Below, one piece after another: positions 1 to 12,000 of a stretch of DNA of 64,000 bases. A model generated the notes under the pieces. The model saw nothing but the letters and a program-made list of their open reading frames with translations. It was not told the DNA's origin and did not search any database. Origin of the DNA: Utricularia gibba. Taxonomy: Eukaryota; Streptophyta; Magnoliopsida; Lamiales; Lentibulariaceae. Each line of letters begins with the position of its first letter. Position 1 is the first letter of the stretch. A program made the position numbers and the translations under genes. The stretch lies in NCBI GenBank assembly GCA_002189035.1, contig NEEC01000004.1, forward strand, positions 5,332,001-5,396,000. Reading direction: 5' to 3'.

Positions 1-707
1 CATTAAATTTGCATCCAGAAAGGCTGTCTGTTTTAAACTGTCCATCAAAACTGAGTTCTTCCTTCACTTTCCCACAAGATTTCGGCTAAACATAAAAATG
101 CCAGCATTATATTTCGAAACCCTGAACAAAGTATCATCCATTTGGACTACGAGCAACAATAGAATCTAAGTCAGGAAACCTATTTCGAACAGAATGCCAC
201 ACAAGTGAAACAAATAAGAAAAAATCTGAATGTTGCATACTTTTTGCCATGAATAAAAGGTTTTGTGTATATCTCTAAAAAAGTGTTGGTCTTAATTCAC
301 AGAGCTGGCTAAGATACATTATGAACTGCAGGCGTGACAGAAGCCTCACCAGAAGACTTTTCAATCTGTCTTTCAGCACCACATGATCAAGTTCATCGAC
401 AGAATCAGCCTTAGAGCATGGTTCACAGCCAGGTCCCTGGCTTGTGGAGGCACATGAACTGCCCAAACACTGAGCTGACGAACTTCTGAAATGGTTGTCA
501 TCATACTCAATCTTCACCGAAAGAAGATTTTTACCTGAGATTTTGTCATTTGTAAAACCAGTATCATTCGAATCAGCATTCTCCGAATCAGCAGCCTTAC
601 CTAGATTGTTATGGTCCCCAGTTAAGCCTGCGTCTTATGAAGAACAAACAAGATTTTATTTTAATGACCCATTGCTTACCAGGATCCCTCTTCGCCTGCA
701 GCATCAT
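1..707 (-). CDS. 5' part of an unrecognised gene, runs off the left edge
   Basis: Three exons fit together by frame and splice sites: 680-707 (start ATG at 705-707, donor GTAAGC), 350-627 (acceptor GCAG, donor GTGAGG) and 1-85 (acceptor TTTAG), the last still open at the window edge. They give about 130 residues beginning MMLQAKRDPG. The protein is hydrophilic, rich in Asp, Asn, Ser and Cys, and has a helical stretch near residue 90 (DELDHVVLKDRLKSLL) that looks like a conserved core, but I do not recognise the family. No signal peptide or membrane segment is visible. Join of exon 2 to exon 3 is in phase 0, but a further exon between them cannot be excluded. It is divergent from the GH17 gene at 1678. 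Confidence 0.55.
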
Positions 708-1677
708 CTCAACACCTATTTCCCATGCGAATCAGTGACCCACGGCAGCGAATGAATGCAAACCCCAAATTTTATGGCCTCATTGACGGATGCAACTTCA
801 CTCGTTGGCAAAGCTTGCAATTGGATTTCAGACAACAATAATTCCTCAGCATTCCCGACTAACGGCATACCTCAAAACCCCAATCTCCGTTTTCGCAGTC
901 GTTCCCGCGGTAAAATGGGGCTGATTTAGGTAACCTTTTTACAAATGGCGCAGGGCGGGGTCGAAATTTCACGATTACGGGCCCAAACCGTTACTGGGGC
1001 AGGTTTGTTAAAACATGGGTTTGCCATACGTGTAATTCGTTGTTACTTTGAATTTTCCTTGACTTTTTTTGACCGTTGGATACAGCTGTTCTTACCGACA
1101 AGGCCAAGGATCCTTGTCGCCCACAAATCTACTCTACCACTGAATCAACCTGCAAGTGTTTTTGTGGATACTAAAGTTTGTCCTTGAACATTATTTACAG
1201 TTGATTGTCCGCAATTCCATATTAGAGATTCTTTAATGAATATCTCTATTGCACGTTCAAGCTCCTAAGCTCATCCCTGTAAGAACGCCATGAGTTTCAC
1301 ACGTTTTTTTTTACTTCAAGTCCTACTCCGGAACTACCTGTGAACTAACACAAGAGAAGAGTGAACCGCCATGGGCAACGGCTACAAAGAATTGATGTTT
1401 CACTTGTGTTTGAAGCTGTAGCAGTAAATGCAGTAAAAAAGGGATAAATGGCGGTTTTTCTAGCCGTTGTTGGTAAATAATAATTCTCTGACAAGGAGTT
1501 TGTGATAGATGCACTCAACCATTTTCCTCATTTTTCTGTTCTTTAAGTGCCCTACTGTCCTCAGGCCCCCCTCCTCCCTCAAGAATATTTCTTCCCTTTT
1601 TGCTTATTCTCCTGTCTTCTTCTATTCTTCAAAGTTTATCTTTTTGCTGCATTTGTGTTTCTGGGTTGAATCAAGAA
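708..1677. other. intergenic region, divergent promoters and leaders
   Basis: Lies between two genes reading away from each other. Short open frames occur on both strands but none resembles a known protein. The part next to 1678 is pyrimidine-rich on the plus strand, as expected for a plant 5' leader. I see no repeat or RNA gene here. Confidence 0.5.
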
Positions 1678-3425
1678 ATGGTCTTTCTGCTCTTTTACTT
1701 GCTTTTCATTGTCCCTTTTGCTTCAGCTGAAGAAGGTAGTTTAAACAGCTAGAAAGTAGAAAGGGGGTCTTAGTTGCACCTTAATCTGCGGTTAGTGACT
1801 TGCCTTTTTGACTAATCTTTTCATGATTTTCTTGCAGAGGCATTCATTGGAGTGAACATAGGAACTGATCTCTCGGACATGCCTCACCCAACTCAGGTAG
1901 TTGCTTTGCTGAGAGCCCAACAAATACGCCATGTGAGGCTCTACAATGCTGACAGAGGAATGCTTGCTGCTCTTGCCAACACTGGAATCAAAGTTACCAT
2001 CACGCTTCCCAATGAAGAACTTGTAGGAATTGGACAATCTAATTCCACTGCAGCGAATTGGGTTTCACAGAATGTGGTTGCTCATTACCCTGCAACTAAT
2101 ATCACAGCAATCTGTGTTGGCTCTGAGGTTCTATCATCCCTTCCCAATGCTGCGCCTGTTTTAGTTGACGCCCTGAGGTTTATACATTCTGCGTTGGTTG
2201 CTTCAAATCTTGAAACCCACATCAAAGTTTCAACTCCTCTTGCTTCTTCCATTATTCTGGACTCTTTCCCACCTTCTCAAGCTTTTTTCAATCGTTCATG
2301 GAACCCTGTTATAGTCCCATTGCTCAAGTTTTTGCAGTCCACTGATTCCTACTTGATGCTTAATGTGTATCCTTACCTTGAATACATCCAATCAAATGGT
2401 GTAATTCCATTGGATTATGCACTTTTCAAGCCTCTTCCTTCAAATAAAGAAGCTGTCGATGCTAACACACTTCTCCATTATACAAACGTCTTTGATGCTA
2501 TGGTTGATGCTGCTTACTCTGCAATGGCTGATCTGAACTTCACAAATGTTCCTGTTTTGATTACTGAATCCGGCTGGCCGTCCAAAGGGATTTGAATGAA
2601 CCAGATGCCAACCCCGACAATGCTGATACTTACAACAGCAATTTGATCAGGCATGTGCTTAATAAAACAGGAACTCCTAAACATCCTGGAGTTGGAATCA
2701 GTGCTTTCATTTATGAGCTCTACAACGAGGACATGAAACCAGGGCCAGCGTCTGAGAAAAACTGGGGCTTGTTCAATTCAAATGGAGTTCCAGTTTACGT
2801 TCTCCGACTCTCTGATTCTGGATCTGTGCTGGCAAACGACACGGTGAACCAAACTTACTGTGCAGCAAGAGAAGGTGCAGATGAAAGAATGCTGCAGGCT
2901 GCTTTAGATTGGGCTTGTGGTCCTGGAAAGGTAGATTGTTCACCACTGTTGCAGGGACAAGCTTGCTATCAACCAGATACGGTGTTTGCACATGCTACAT
3001 ATGCATTTGATGTGTATTATCATCAAATGGGAAGGGCTCCCGGAAGCTGTGATTTCAATGGAGCTGCTGCAATAACCACCACCAACCCAAGTAATCATTC
3101 ATCAAACACTGAAATTCTTAAATTTGGACTAACCCTGCTTCCAGCAATCTAACAACACTTACATATACTTGGAATTTCAGGTCATGGTTCTTGCCTCTTC
3201 CTTGAAAGGTAAAAGAAATCAAAAATTGTGTGTGATTTCTGAAAAGGAGATCGTATGGCTACTAATGCTTTTGTTGGTTGATGCAGCAATTACAAAAATG
3301 GTTCACTTCTGAATGCAACGATTCCAGTTTCCGATTCAAGAAGCTCAGATTCAGACCGGAAGTTCAAGTTCTCCACTGCATATATTGTGATTGCTGCTGC
3401 TCTGTTGCAGATAGCTCAAATGTGA
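1678..3425 (+). CDS. GPI-anchored glucan endo-1,3-beta-glucosidase (GH17 + X8/CBM43), frameshifted as sequenced
   Basis: Hydrolyses beta-1,3-glucan (callose) at the cell surface, by family. Exons: 1678-1735 (signal peptide MVFLLFYLLFIVPFASA), 1838-3090, 3181-3208, 3287-3425. The GH17 barrel starts at AFIGVNIGTDLSDMP; the proton-donor motif is CVGSE and the nucleophile motif LITESGWP. An X8 domain with its spaced cysteines follows (YCAAREGADERML to NPSHGSC), then a Ser-rich linker and a hydrophobic tail (AYIVIAAALLQIAQM) typical of GPI attachment. One base is missing at about 2587-2590: the frame meets TGA at 2593-2595 right after the nucleophile motif, giving 271 residues, while the next frame continues the family sequence without loss (NEPDANPDNADTYNSNL). 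Undamaged length would be about 492 residues. Either a recent lesion or a base lost in the assembly. Confidence 0.85.
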
Positions 3426-3858
3426 GACAAGTTGTGGTACAAAAATTTTAGTGTCACCGAATCAGGCCTTTTGGAAGTCAGTTCCTGGAAGATGCTGATT
3501 TGCTCGAGAGAAGACAGTACTCGAGTCTTGAGATCGTAGTACCACTGTTGGTGTCATGGAACGAGAGTTATGAACTCTAATTTCGTATTTTTTCACTAGT
3601 TCAATATCTCCTAGTTCAACCATTCGTAGGGGAATGCTAACAGATATAATGTAAGAAGAGTTCATAACATCTCATGAAAGAACAAAAGCTCAAAACTAAT
3701 GAATAAGCAATGCCAAGCTGAGTTATGGGGATAGGGAGTGGTAATTTATTGAAAATGTACTCTGGCTTAACAGCATCCACAATTAACCATTCCCCCCACA
3801 TGAATTTGGAGTCTAAAATAAACAACAAGATAAGGCAAAGAAATGGCATCACCCCTGA

Positions 3859-4839
3859 TCACCCCAAGCTTGATCGAGTAACTTCATATGCGAGGAAGCA
3901 AGCAGCATTAGCTGGCACACTGCGTGCCATTGCAGGGCCGAATCCCTTGTATAGCCCTTTGACCCCCTCAGCTTTCAAGGTCTTCCGGAAAGCATCAATG
4001 GATCCTGAGAACTTGGGGTTCTTGTAGTCATCCACCTGTACCACGCTCTTGACCACATCAGTAGGATAAACACCAAGCCAGAATGCAGCCCCTGCCAAGC
4101 CTCCAGCCAACATCAATGATCCTCTTCCTAATTTAGATGTGTCTTGGCCTCCAGCAAGATACTGTTTCAAGGCTTCATAGACACCAAACATGGCAGCGTT
4201 ACCCGGTACTTCACGAGCCAACGTTGGGCCCAGTCCTTTGAAAAGTCCCCTTGCTCCACCCTCTGATTGAAGAACATGCTTTGCCACGTCAAGGGGACCT
4301 GCATACTTCACTGCAACGCTGCCATTTCCGGCAACCGTTGCTAGTACACTTTGTGCCTGCAGTCTGCGTGTTATGGATTTTATAATCCTCCTCCAACTAG
4401 TAAATTTTCAAAATTTTTATGTACAAAGCTGTTTAATTTTTACATACCTGCATTTGATGAGCTCAGTGGGGCAAGCCAAAAAAGAAACAGCAACACCAGC
4501 ACCGGCACCACAAATGACCTGCTGTTGAACAGAGAGAGAAGCACCAGGTTCAGTCCTCAACAATGATTCCATTTGGCCACGGACAGTGAACAGAACGGCA
4601 TTGAAGGCTGCAACGGTAGCAAGCGGCGCGCCCATACCCTTGAACAAGCCCCTTGGACCTTCTGCAGCTACCGTTTGTTTTAAAGCATCAATGGCACCAG
4701 CATATTTTGGGGCCTGACCTGGAGGAGGAACCGGCTGGCTTTGGAGCTTAACCTTGATGGTGTCAAAGGGGTGACCACATATCAGTTGCGCTGAACCTCC
4801 AACGGTTCCAGCGATAAGATCTTTGGCTACGTCGCCCAT
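3859..4839 (-). CDS. BOU: mitochondrial carrier A BOUT DE SOUFFLE (BOU)
   Basis: Two exons, 4448-4839 and 3859-4363, join within CR|LQAQ and give 298 residues, close to the roughly 300 of the family. It is a mitochondrial carrier with three repeats; the signature Px[DE]xx[KR] appears as PFDTIKVKLQ, PTELIKCRLQ and PTDVVKSVVQ. The sequence is strongly BOU-like throughout (GAPLATVAAFNAVLFTVRGQ, KGFGPAMARSVPANAACFLA). BOU acts in the inner mitochondrial membrane; it was named carnitine/acylcarnitine carrier-like and later tied to glutamate exchange needed for photorespiratory glycine decarboxylase activity. The 3' ends of this gene and the GH17 gene converge across 3426-3858. An intron in the 5' leader is likely but not resolved. 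Confidence 0.93.
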
Positions 4840-6014
4840 CTAGACTAAAGAATATTCATTATAAGGAGAAGAAATAGAAAAGAATCACAAAATTTTAAAT
4901 TTATTATTCTACTTCCCTCGGATTCAGAGAAGGCAACTGAAGGAATTTCAAAAAATAAAAAATGTCCTTTACACCAGATTCAGGGCACTGATCAAGTGAA
5001 ACTATGATGCAGTGTGAAAATACACAATGCTTATGATGCATGGTCAACTCCAGTAGACACATAGATCTGGGCCATTTACAAGATCCCAAGTATATAAAAG
5101 AAAAGTTTCACTTGAGACAATCACAGTTGATTTCATTGACTATATAAAATTCACGGAAACACTAAAAACCAGTTCTTGCACGAACCCAACATTCAAAGAA
5201 GAATAAAACATCAATGCGAAGAAGCTATTCCCACAGCCAAACGAAAACATCAACAGCTTAGAGAGCGTGTCATATAAATGATCTCAAACCTCAGCTGGCT
5301 TGCCGCCAACCGTCAATAGAATGAACCAAATGGATTCACAAGAGATTCCCAGATGCCTAAAAGATGGGATTCCAAGAAATCACAGCCACCCAGATACAGT
5401 AATGCCAAACAGGACAAAAAGTATTGAGAATTTAAAGTTCAGTTGGGGGCAACGCAGACCAGAAGAAGCGGGCAAGGCAAGTGCGGCTGGCGTTCTTCGG
5501 TCAACCTCAGCCTCTCGCCCGGGCCCCGGAGTTGGTATACAATTCACTCCCCCTCCAATAAGTCTGCAGAATCAATGGAATTTCGTAAAAGGGGATCTCC
5601 GATTCCCCACAGATCCCTTTTTCCCTAAAAGGGCTGGAAAATAAAATTCATCCTTTTTTATTTGGTTTAATTTCGTAATTGCCATAAACAAAAATGTATC
5701 CATTTTGGGTTTTCTCTATGTATCTCTATAGGTTGGGATTTGGGCCATATGGGCTTCCAAAATGATCTGGGCCTTCACAGTCCTGAATCAGTATACGCCC
5801 AACCCAATGCATTATTTGGGCTGGAAAGTGTTTTGGGCCGCACTTGATCCTGATATTAATCTTATTCTTAACTGAGCTGGCGCCTTGCAAAATTGTAGCT
5901 TGCATCGCCGGAGAGAGAGGTGTGTACTGTGTCTGTAACTAATCGGAATCTGATCCCATTAACAATCGCCGGCGAGGAACGCGTACGCCGGGAGTTCCCC
6001 TGCGCCGTCGTCGG
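4840..6014. other. divergent intergenic region between BOU and the GT47 gene
   Basis: The BOU side probably holds its untranslated first exon and leader intron (roughly 4840-5600). The open frame at 5300-5644 on the plus strand has no family likeness and is not called. The other half carries TGGGCC/T elements, listed separately. Confidence 0.45.
5741..5840. promoter_or_regulatory. cluster of TGGGCC/TGGGCT (site II-like) elements
   Basis: At least five copies on either strand within 100 bases: TGGGCC near 5741, ATGGGCTT near 5749, TGGGCC near 5769, TTGGGCT near 5816 and TTGGGCC near 5832, with GCCCAA near 5797. TGGGCY motifs bind TCP factors in many plant housekeeping and mitochondrial-protein promoters. 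The position, between two divergent genes, fits a shared promoter; that it drives both is inference. Confidence 0.5.
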
Positions 6015-8127
6015 ATGTCGGCGGTGAAGCAAAATCATCCGCTTAACCTGGGCGCCATCTGCAGTCTACGGGGCTCTCTTGCTTCTCTGGCCATTGTGAC
6101 GTTGATAACTTTGTCTGTCTTCTCAATTAATTCACTACGCGTTGCTTTCCCGCGACCGGCGTCACTCTCCGCTCAGCCCGCCGGTGCAACTGGGGAAACC
6201 TCGACTTTTAAGGTACTATCGATTAGCCTAAGGTTTCTGGTTGTGCTCTCATGCTCAGATCACTAGAATGGTGTTCTGATCTTGAAGGAACGTGTTACTT
6301 CCTGTCCGGATTATGTGAAAGAAACTATTGTTTTGGATGGCGCAAACGATGAGAAAGATGCGGAGGATGATGTTTATCATACCCCCAATGTGTTTAGGCT
6401 TAACTACAAGGAAATGGAGAAGAGATTCAAGGTGTATATTTACCCCGATGGGGATCCTAATACCTATTACCAGACGCCGAGGAAGCTGACTGGTAAATAT
6501 GCGAGTGAAGGATACTTTTTCCAGAATATAAGAGAGAGTGGCTTTGTGACTGATGATCCAGATCGCGCGGATTTATTCTTCATTCCTATATCCAGTCATA
6601 AAATGCGGGGCAAGGTATACGATGTTTCTGCATAATCCTTTCATGCACTTCATTTAAGATTAAAAAGGGGATTGGATTGTGATGGAGCCCAAAAAAGGTT
6701 TCCATAGTGGCAAGATTTGATGTTTTTTTTTTCCCATAAACTCGCAGGGAATTTCATACGAAAACATGACCATAATTGTGAAAGACTATGTTGAGGGCCT
6801 GATGGAGAAGTACCCATATTGGAATAGAACTCTTGGTGCAGATCATTTCTTTGTTACCTGTCATGATGTGGGTGTCAGGGCAACGGAAGGACTTCCTAAT
6901 CTTGTGAAGAATTCAATTCGTGTTGTTTGCTCACCAAGTTATGATGTCGGATTTATACCGCATAAAGATGTTGCTCTCCCTCAAGTTCTTCAGCCATTTG
7001 CTCTTCCATCTGGAGGAAATGATGTGGAGAATAGGTACCTTTTATTCTTCTAAGACCTTCAATCTTTATTGGGATGTTCATGTTTAAAAAAAGTATTGAG
7101 TGGAATTGCCAAGTTTTAGATTTGGTTGTTGGATTCCTTTTCAGTAACTAAGGTGGTTTTTCCATCCCCTGAGTTATTTTTAGTTCCATTTCACCATTAC
7201 AAAGTGTTTTTTACTGATGGCTCTCTTTAGCTAACCAGCAACAGCATCGCCTTTTCATGGTATAATGACACATTTTCCCATTAGTCGTATAGTGATACTT
7301 GAGTTTTGGCAGGACAACCCTGGGGTTTTGGGCGGGGCACAGGAACTCCAGAATTAGGGTTATACTGGCTCGTGTATGGGAGAATGACACAGAGTTATAC
7401 GTTTTGAACAACCGGATTAGCAGGGCCGAGGGATCTCTACTTTATCAAAAGAGATTTTACATTACTAAGTACTGCATTTGCCCTGGTGGCTCACAGGTCA
7501 ACAGCGCTCGCATAACAGATTCCATACATTATGGATGCGTACCTGGTAAAGTTCGTTTTGGTTAGAAATTTATTGTTACTTCTCCACTGCCATTTTCTGT
7601 ATTCATACCTTTTTTTTCTGTCCTTGGCTGAAGCTGTCTATGATCCGTTTCTTGAGCTCTCCCCCTCTCTTTTTTCTCTTGCAGTTATACTTTCTGACTA
7701 CTATGACCTGCCTTTCAATGACATTTTGAATTGGCACAAATTCGCGGTTGTACTGAGGGAGAAGGACGTCTATCAGCTGAAGCAAATCCTAAAGAACATA
7801 ACACAAGAACAGTTTGTTTCGCTACACAACAATTTGGTTAAGGTACTAGTTTTCTCTCTGCTATTCAACAATGCTGTGGTAGTACTGCCTTTGAACTGAT
7901 AAAAAACACACACCAAGTCCTCTGTTCGTTATAAACCCGACATGGCCGTAGCAATATACAACAGCAATCTACTTGTGATCCAGTTCTTTTGGAATGATCT
8001 TTTTTTCTTCTGGTTCTTGTTCAAGGTTCAGAAGCACTTTCAATGGAATTCACCTCCAGTGAAACATGACGCTTTCCATATGGTCATGTACGAACTTTGG
8101 CTGCGCCATCATGTGATCACGTACTGA
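6015..8127 (+). CDS. GT47 exostosin-family glycosyltransferase
   Basis: Six exons: 6015-6212, 6288-6614, 6748-7034, 7313-7545, 7685-7842, 8026-8127, giving 434 residues with every junction in phase. It is a type II Golgi membrane protein by family: a short cytosolic N-terminus and an anchor helix at about residues 21-43 (SLASLAIVTLITLSVFSI), then the exostosin domain from MEKRFKVYIYPDGDPN on. Conserved blocks include DPDRADLFFIPI, GADHFFVTCHDVG, LGFWAGHRNSRIR, KYCICPGGSQVNSARI and IHYGCVPVILSDYY, the last two near the sugar-nucleotide site. Plant GT47 members build pectin, xyloglucan or xylan side chains; substrate cannot be told from sequence alone. N-glycosylation sites (NRT, NDT) are present. 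Confidence 0.9.
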
Positions 8128-8494
8128 TTCACCTTCTTTATTTGGGTAGATGTTTAATAGGAAAAAGGGGTGATTTCATTATTTGTTATAGCTTACATTT
8201 GTTCCTAGCTACCTTTACCACTCCTCAACTCTGGTATCTATCTAGGATTCTGAACTCTGCTTGTATCTATCTATGGTTTCGGTGACTTGGTAAGATGTCC
8301 ATACCGGTGTCAATGCACAGTTAGCAAGAAATTTGAATTCAGCAATCAAAGGTTCCGATTCAGGTGAAGACTGCTTCAAATAGAAGAACCCAGAAGATGA
8401 TCAATCAAAGAAGATGTGTTAAGGGATTTACAGATAGTGGCACACAGGGCAGGCACGCACCAAACAATTGCCACCAGCAGCGGTAAAGCTTCTG
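8128..8494. other. short intergenic region, convergent 3' ends
   Basis: Holds the 3' flank of the GT47 gene and of the small minus-strand ORF. Nothing else recognised. Confidence 0.4.
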
Positions 8495-8827
8495 TCATAC
8501 GTAATTTCCTTGAAAGAAAATAGCGATTGCTTCTTTGGTGGCGAAGCAGGGTACGAAGACGAGTGGAGGTGAAGCAGGTATTCTTGCTGTTCTCTGTATC
8601 GACGCCGGAAGTAGGTTTCGACTTTCGAGGATCTCCTTAACGCGCACGAACTTGTTCATCTCTTCCAGACGACGCCTCATCTCGGCTTCCGTCGCCTGGC
8701 TTGCTTCAGACGCGCCTCGGTTTTCGGCCAATCGATCTCGCAGATTCTGCATCACTGTGTCTCGATTCCTCCGATCAGATTCCGACGGTATCGTCTTGCG
8801 GCGGCGATCGCTCTTGCCGCAGCACAT
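8495..8827 (-). CDS. small unrecognised basic protein
   Basis: A single-exon frame of 110 residues from the ATG at 8825-8827, beginning MCCGKSDRRRKTIPSES and ending FFQGNYV. The middle (RDRLAENRGASEASQATEAE, then MRRRLEEMNKFVRVKEILES) is charged and likely a short coiled coil. The N-terminal Cys pair is not behind a Gly at position 2, so it is not an obvious N-myristoylation site. The start choice rests on position: it lies 270 bases from the PIGG start on the other strand with TGGGCC elements between them, as in a divergent promoter. The antisense frame 8535-8861 is a competing reading without family likeness. I do not recognise the family. Confidence 0.4.
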   Translation of the reverse strand: MCCGKSDRRRKTIPSESDRRNRDTVMQNLRDRLAENRGASEASQATEAEMRRRLEEMNKFVRVKEILESRNLLPASIQRTARIPASPPLVFVPCFATKEAIAIFFQGNYV

Positions 8828-8936
8828 GGCTTCGGTTGCACCGTGTGCTTCATCTTCATAATATTTGTGCGCGGGTAGCGCTTGCTCTGAAAGTGGGAGG
8901 AGAGGTAAGTTAAAAAAATGCACATCTGGGCCGATA

Positions 8937-8974
8937 TATAAAATGGGCTGGGATTAGCTCATATTAATTGGGCC
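8937..8974. promoter_or_regulatory. TGGGCC/TGGGCT elements in a short divergent promoter
   Basis: Three elements (CTGGGCC, ATGGGCT, TTGGGCC) lie in 38 bases between the start codons at 8827 (minus) and 9097 (plus), around a TATATAAA-like run. The gap is only 270 bases, so both genes probably use one bidirectional promoter. Confidence 0.5.
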
Positions 8975-9096
8975 GTAATGAGAGTAGATTTCTTTTTCCA
9001 GGCCATTGTTGTAAAGCAACAACGGAGACTTTCTACTCAGGCTTTCTTCTCTCTAGTGCTCTCCTTCCCGGGCTTGCTTCAGGCAACATACAGATT

Positions 9097-12000
9097 ATGG
9101 GGAAAAAGGGAATGGACAAAGGTGCATTACCATGCAGAAGGATAGCATTCTTGACCATGTCTGCTGTAGTGATCCAAGTTGTAGGTCTTTCCCTTTTCGT
9201 TATGGGATTTTTCCCTGTAAAACCAACTCTCTCTGGCATGAGGTGTGATCTCTTTCGCCTTATCTTGTTCTGAAACTGCTTCTGGGAAGAAAAGTATTTT
9301 AATTTTGGTATTCTGTGCTTTATTTTGTTCGCCTCATTTTTTCTGAATAGTTTCTTCTTTCCCGGTGGCAGTGGGTTGGAGAGTTTCTTTCCACCGGGAT
9401 CCAATGTAGTGGATTTGGTTCAAAACGTTTCTTTATTATCTCCTAAAGAGCTGAGATCTCTATATAAGGTGACTTTTATGTTGAATGTCAGTATAGCTAA
9501 TATCATTTCATTCTCTGATGGTCGTTACCAACTTTCTTTTATTGGTCTAAGTGGGGTTCTTCAAAGACACGTTTAATCTCGTACACTGAATTTTCTCTAA
9601 ATGTAGGAACTTTCGGGCATTCCTTCACGCTTCGATAGACTGATTATAATGGTATTAAATTTCAGCTGATTATGTAGTTTTTTTTTCTCTTGCGTTTGTT
9701 GCTAATATATCTTTGCTATTGTATTTTTTTTGTGGAATAGGTAGTCGATGGTTTGCCAGCTGAATTCGTGCTAGGAAAGGACGGGAAGCCTCCAACCAGA
9801 TTTTATATGGATTCTTTGCCGTTTACACATTCATTGCTGTCTGAAGGGTTTGCAGTTGGATACCATGCTAAGGCTGCACCTCCAACAGTGACAATGCCAC
9901 GCATAAAGGTGTCTGATGTGCATCATTTTTTTATTATTATTCGACCTTAAACTTAGGTTACACTCTTAGGAACCTCGAATATGTCGATGACTGAGAACAG
10001 GCTATGGTTTCTGGGGCTATTGGTGGATTCCTTGATGTTGCCACCAACTTTAATACGCAGTCCTTCCTAGATGATAATCTTATTGGTTAGTTTCATTTTT
10101 TAAATTGATCGCTTATGATTAGTTTATTGATTATTTTCTATTTTGAGAAAATGATAACTTACTGAATCATCCACATATAATCTACAGCACAATTTTTCAA
10201 AATTGGCTGGAAAATGGTGATGCTTGGCGATGATACATGGCTTAAGCTGTTTCCGAATATGTTCTATAGGCATGATGGTGTGAGCAGTTTCTTTGTGAGT
10301 TGATCCAGAAACTTGGGTCCATTGCTGTGGATCATTCATATTTTATGTCAGCATTGAAGTTTTTTGATGTTCTTTTATTTCTGATTTTTTTGTAACAAAA
10401 TATCTCGCAAGGAGGTCATGGAAGGAATAATTTGTAGAACTGCTGTGTGTCCTTACTACAGGTTAAAGACACTGTTCAAGTGGATTATAATGTTTCTAGA
10501 CATCTGGCAGACGAGCTTCATAATAATGACTGGGATCTTCTGGTGAGGGCCATTAAGTTATAAGGATTTATTTGAATAAATAATGATGTTCGATTTGTAA
10601 GAGTTATGACCACCCGATACTTCAATGATTTGGGATTTTTTTAACTGATTTCAGATACTCCATTATCTTGGACTGGATCATGTTGGACATATTGATGGAC
10701 GCAGTAGGTAACTATTTCAGTTTCCCTTTGTGCTAATGTGGTGTATGATTTTATGTTGTCATGTTTGTATTATCACAGTAGCATGATGGGGCCGAAACTG
10801 AAAGAGATGGATGAAGTGATTAAGAGGATTCACTTGGACATCACATCATGTGAAGCAGTTAATCGAAGACAGACACTTCTGGTTAGTCATTTTTATTCCA
10901 TCCTCTAGTACCATAGCATGACATTTTCGTTGTCTTTTTCTGCTTGGTGATATGATGATAACATTTCTTGTCTGCATAACCATTCAAATCAGCTGATTTT
11001 AAGTGACCATGGCATGACTGAAAGTGGCAACCATGGGGGTTCCTCATATGAGGAAACTGATTCTCTGGCTCTTTTTGTTAGCGGAGAAAAATTTAGTGAT
11101 GCCCAAGTTCGGAAAGAAACTTACCAGGTACTTTGATTTCGATCTTCTATCATGAATTGTAATTCAAAACCACACACCTCTTTCCAGATGTCATGGTCTA
11201 TACATTTTTAGCTTTGATATTGTTGCTGCTTCGGATGCTTTTATACTTGAAATGCATGTGTGCGCTTCCCTTTCATAACTGAATATGCATTCTTCTTTGT
11301 TTCATCTGGAGTAAATGTCCCAATTTGAGAGAATCTGACGTCTCATTTTATTTTCATCTGACAAGCGCTCTTTTATTGCTTTGATATGCATGCGCCTGGC
11401 TCACTGCTTTGGAATCTTATCAACATTGTCAGGTTGATATTGCCCCAACACTGGCCCTTCTTTTTGGTGTGCCAATTCCCAAGAACAATGTAGGGAGTGT
11501 AATGACAGAAGTCTTTGAATCTGCACAAGGTATCTCTTCATTTTTCAAACTATGTTACTAACAAAAGTTGCAGGATTTTATACTTCGTCACCTCAATTCA
11601 CATCCATGATTTTCCTTTCTCTTTTCCACACTGACGTGTGTTTTTTTTCTGCCCTCTTTACCATTGCTTTCCTAGGCACAGCAGATGAAGTTAGGCTGAG
11701 GATACTAGAGCTTAATTCATGGCAGCTTTTGAGCCTAGTTCTATCTCATTTCGGTCAGTTGGAGTGTGGAAGACTCTCTTGTAAGTTTGGGAGCAGTAAA
11801 AATGATGGTGCTGAAAACTTTTGCTGTCTATATTTAGCAGCCACCAAACTTCATCAATCCTTGAAATCAAGAAATTTTACGAGGTGATTCTAATAGTTTT
11901 AGGGACTTTAAATTTTCAGAACACCCAAATAATGTCATAGCTCCTTAACAGCTTCTTTGTGTTCTTTCGATTATTTTACTTCCAGAGATGAGTATAGAAG

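Noticed and set aside
5300-5644. 114-residue plus-strand frame upstream of the GT47 gene
   Set aside because: Falls in the probable leader of BOU on the other strand and shows no likeness to a protein family.
8535-8861. 108-residue plus-strand frame opposite the small ORF at 8495-8827
   Set aside because: Ser/Arg-rich without pattern; the divergent-promoter layout favours the minus strand, though confidence is modest.
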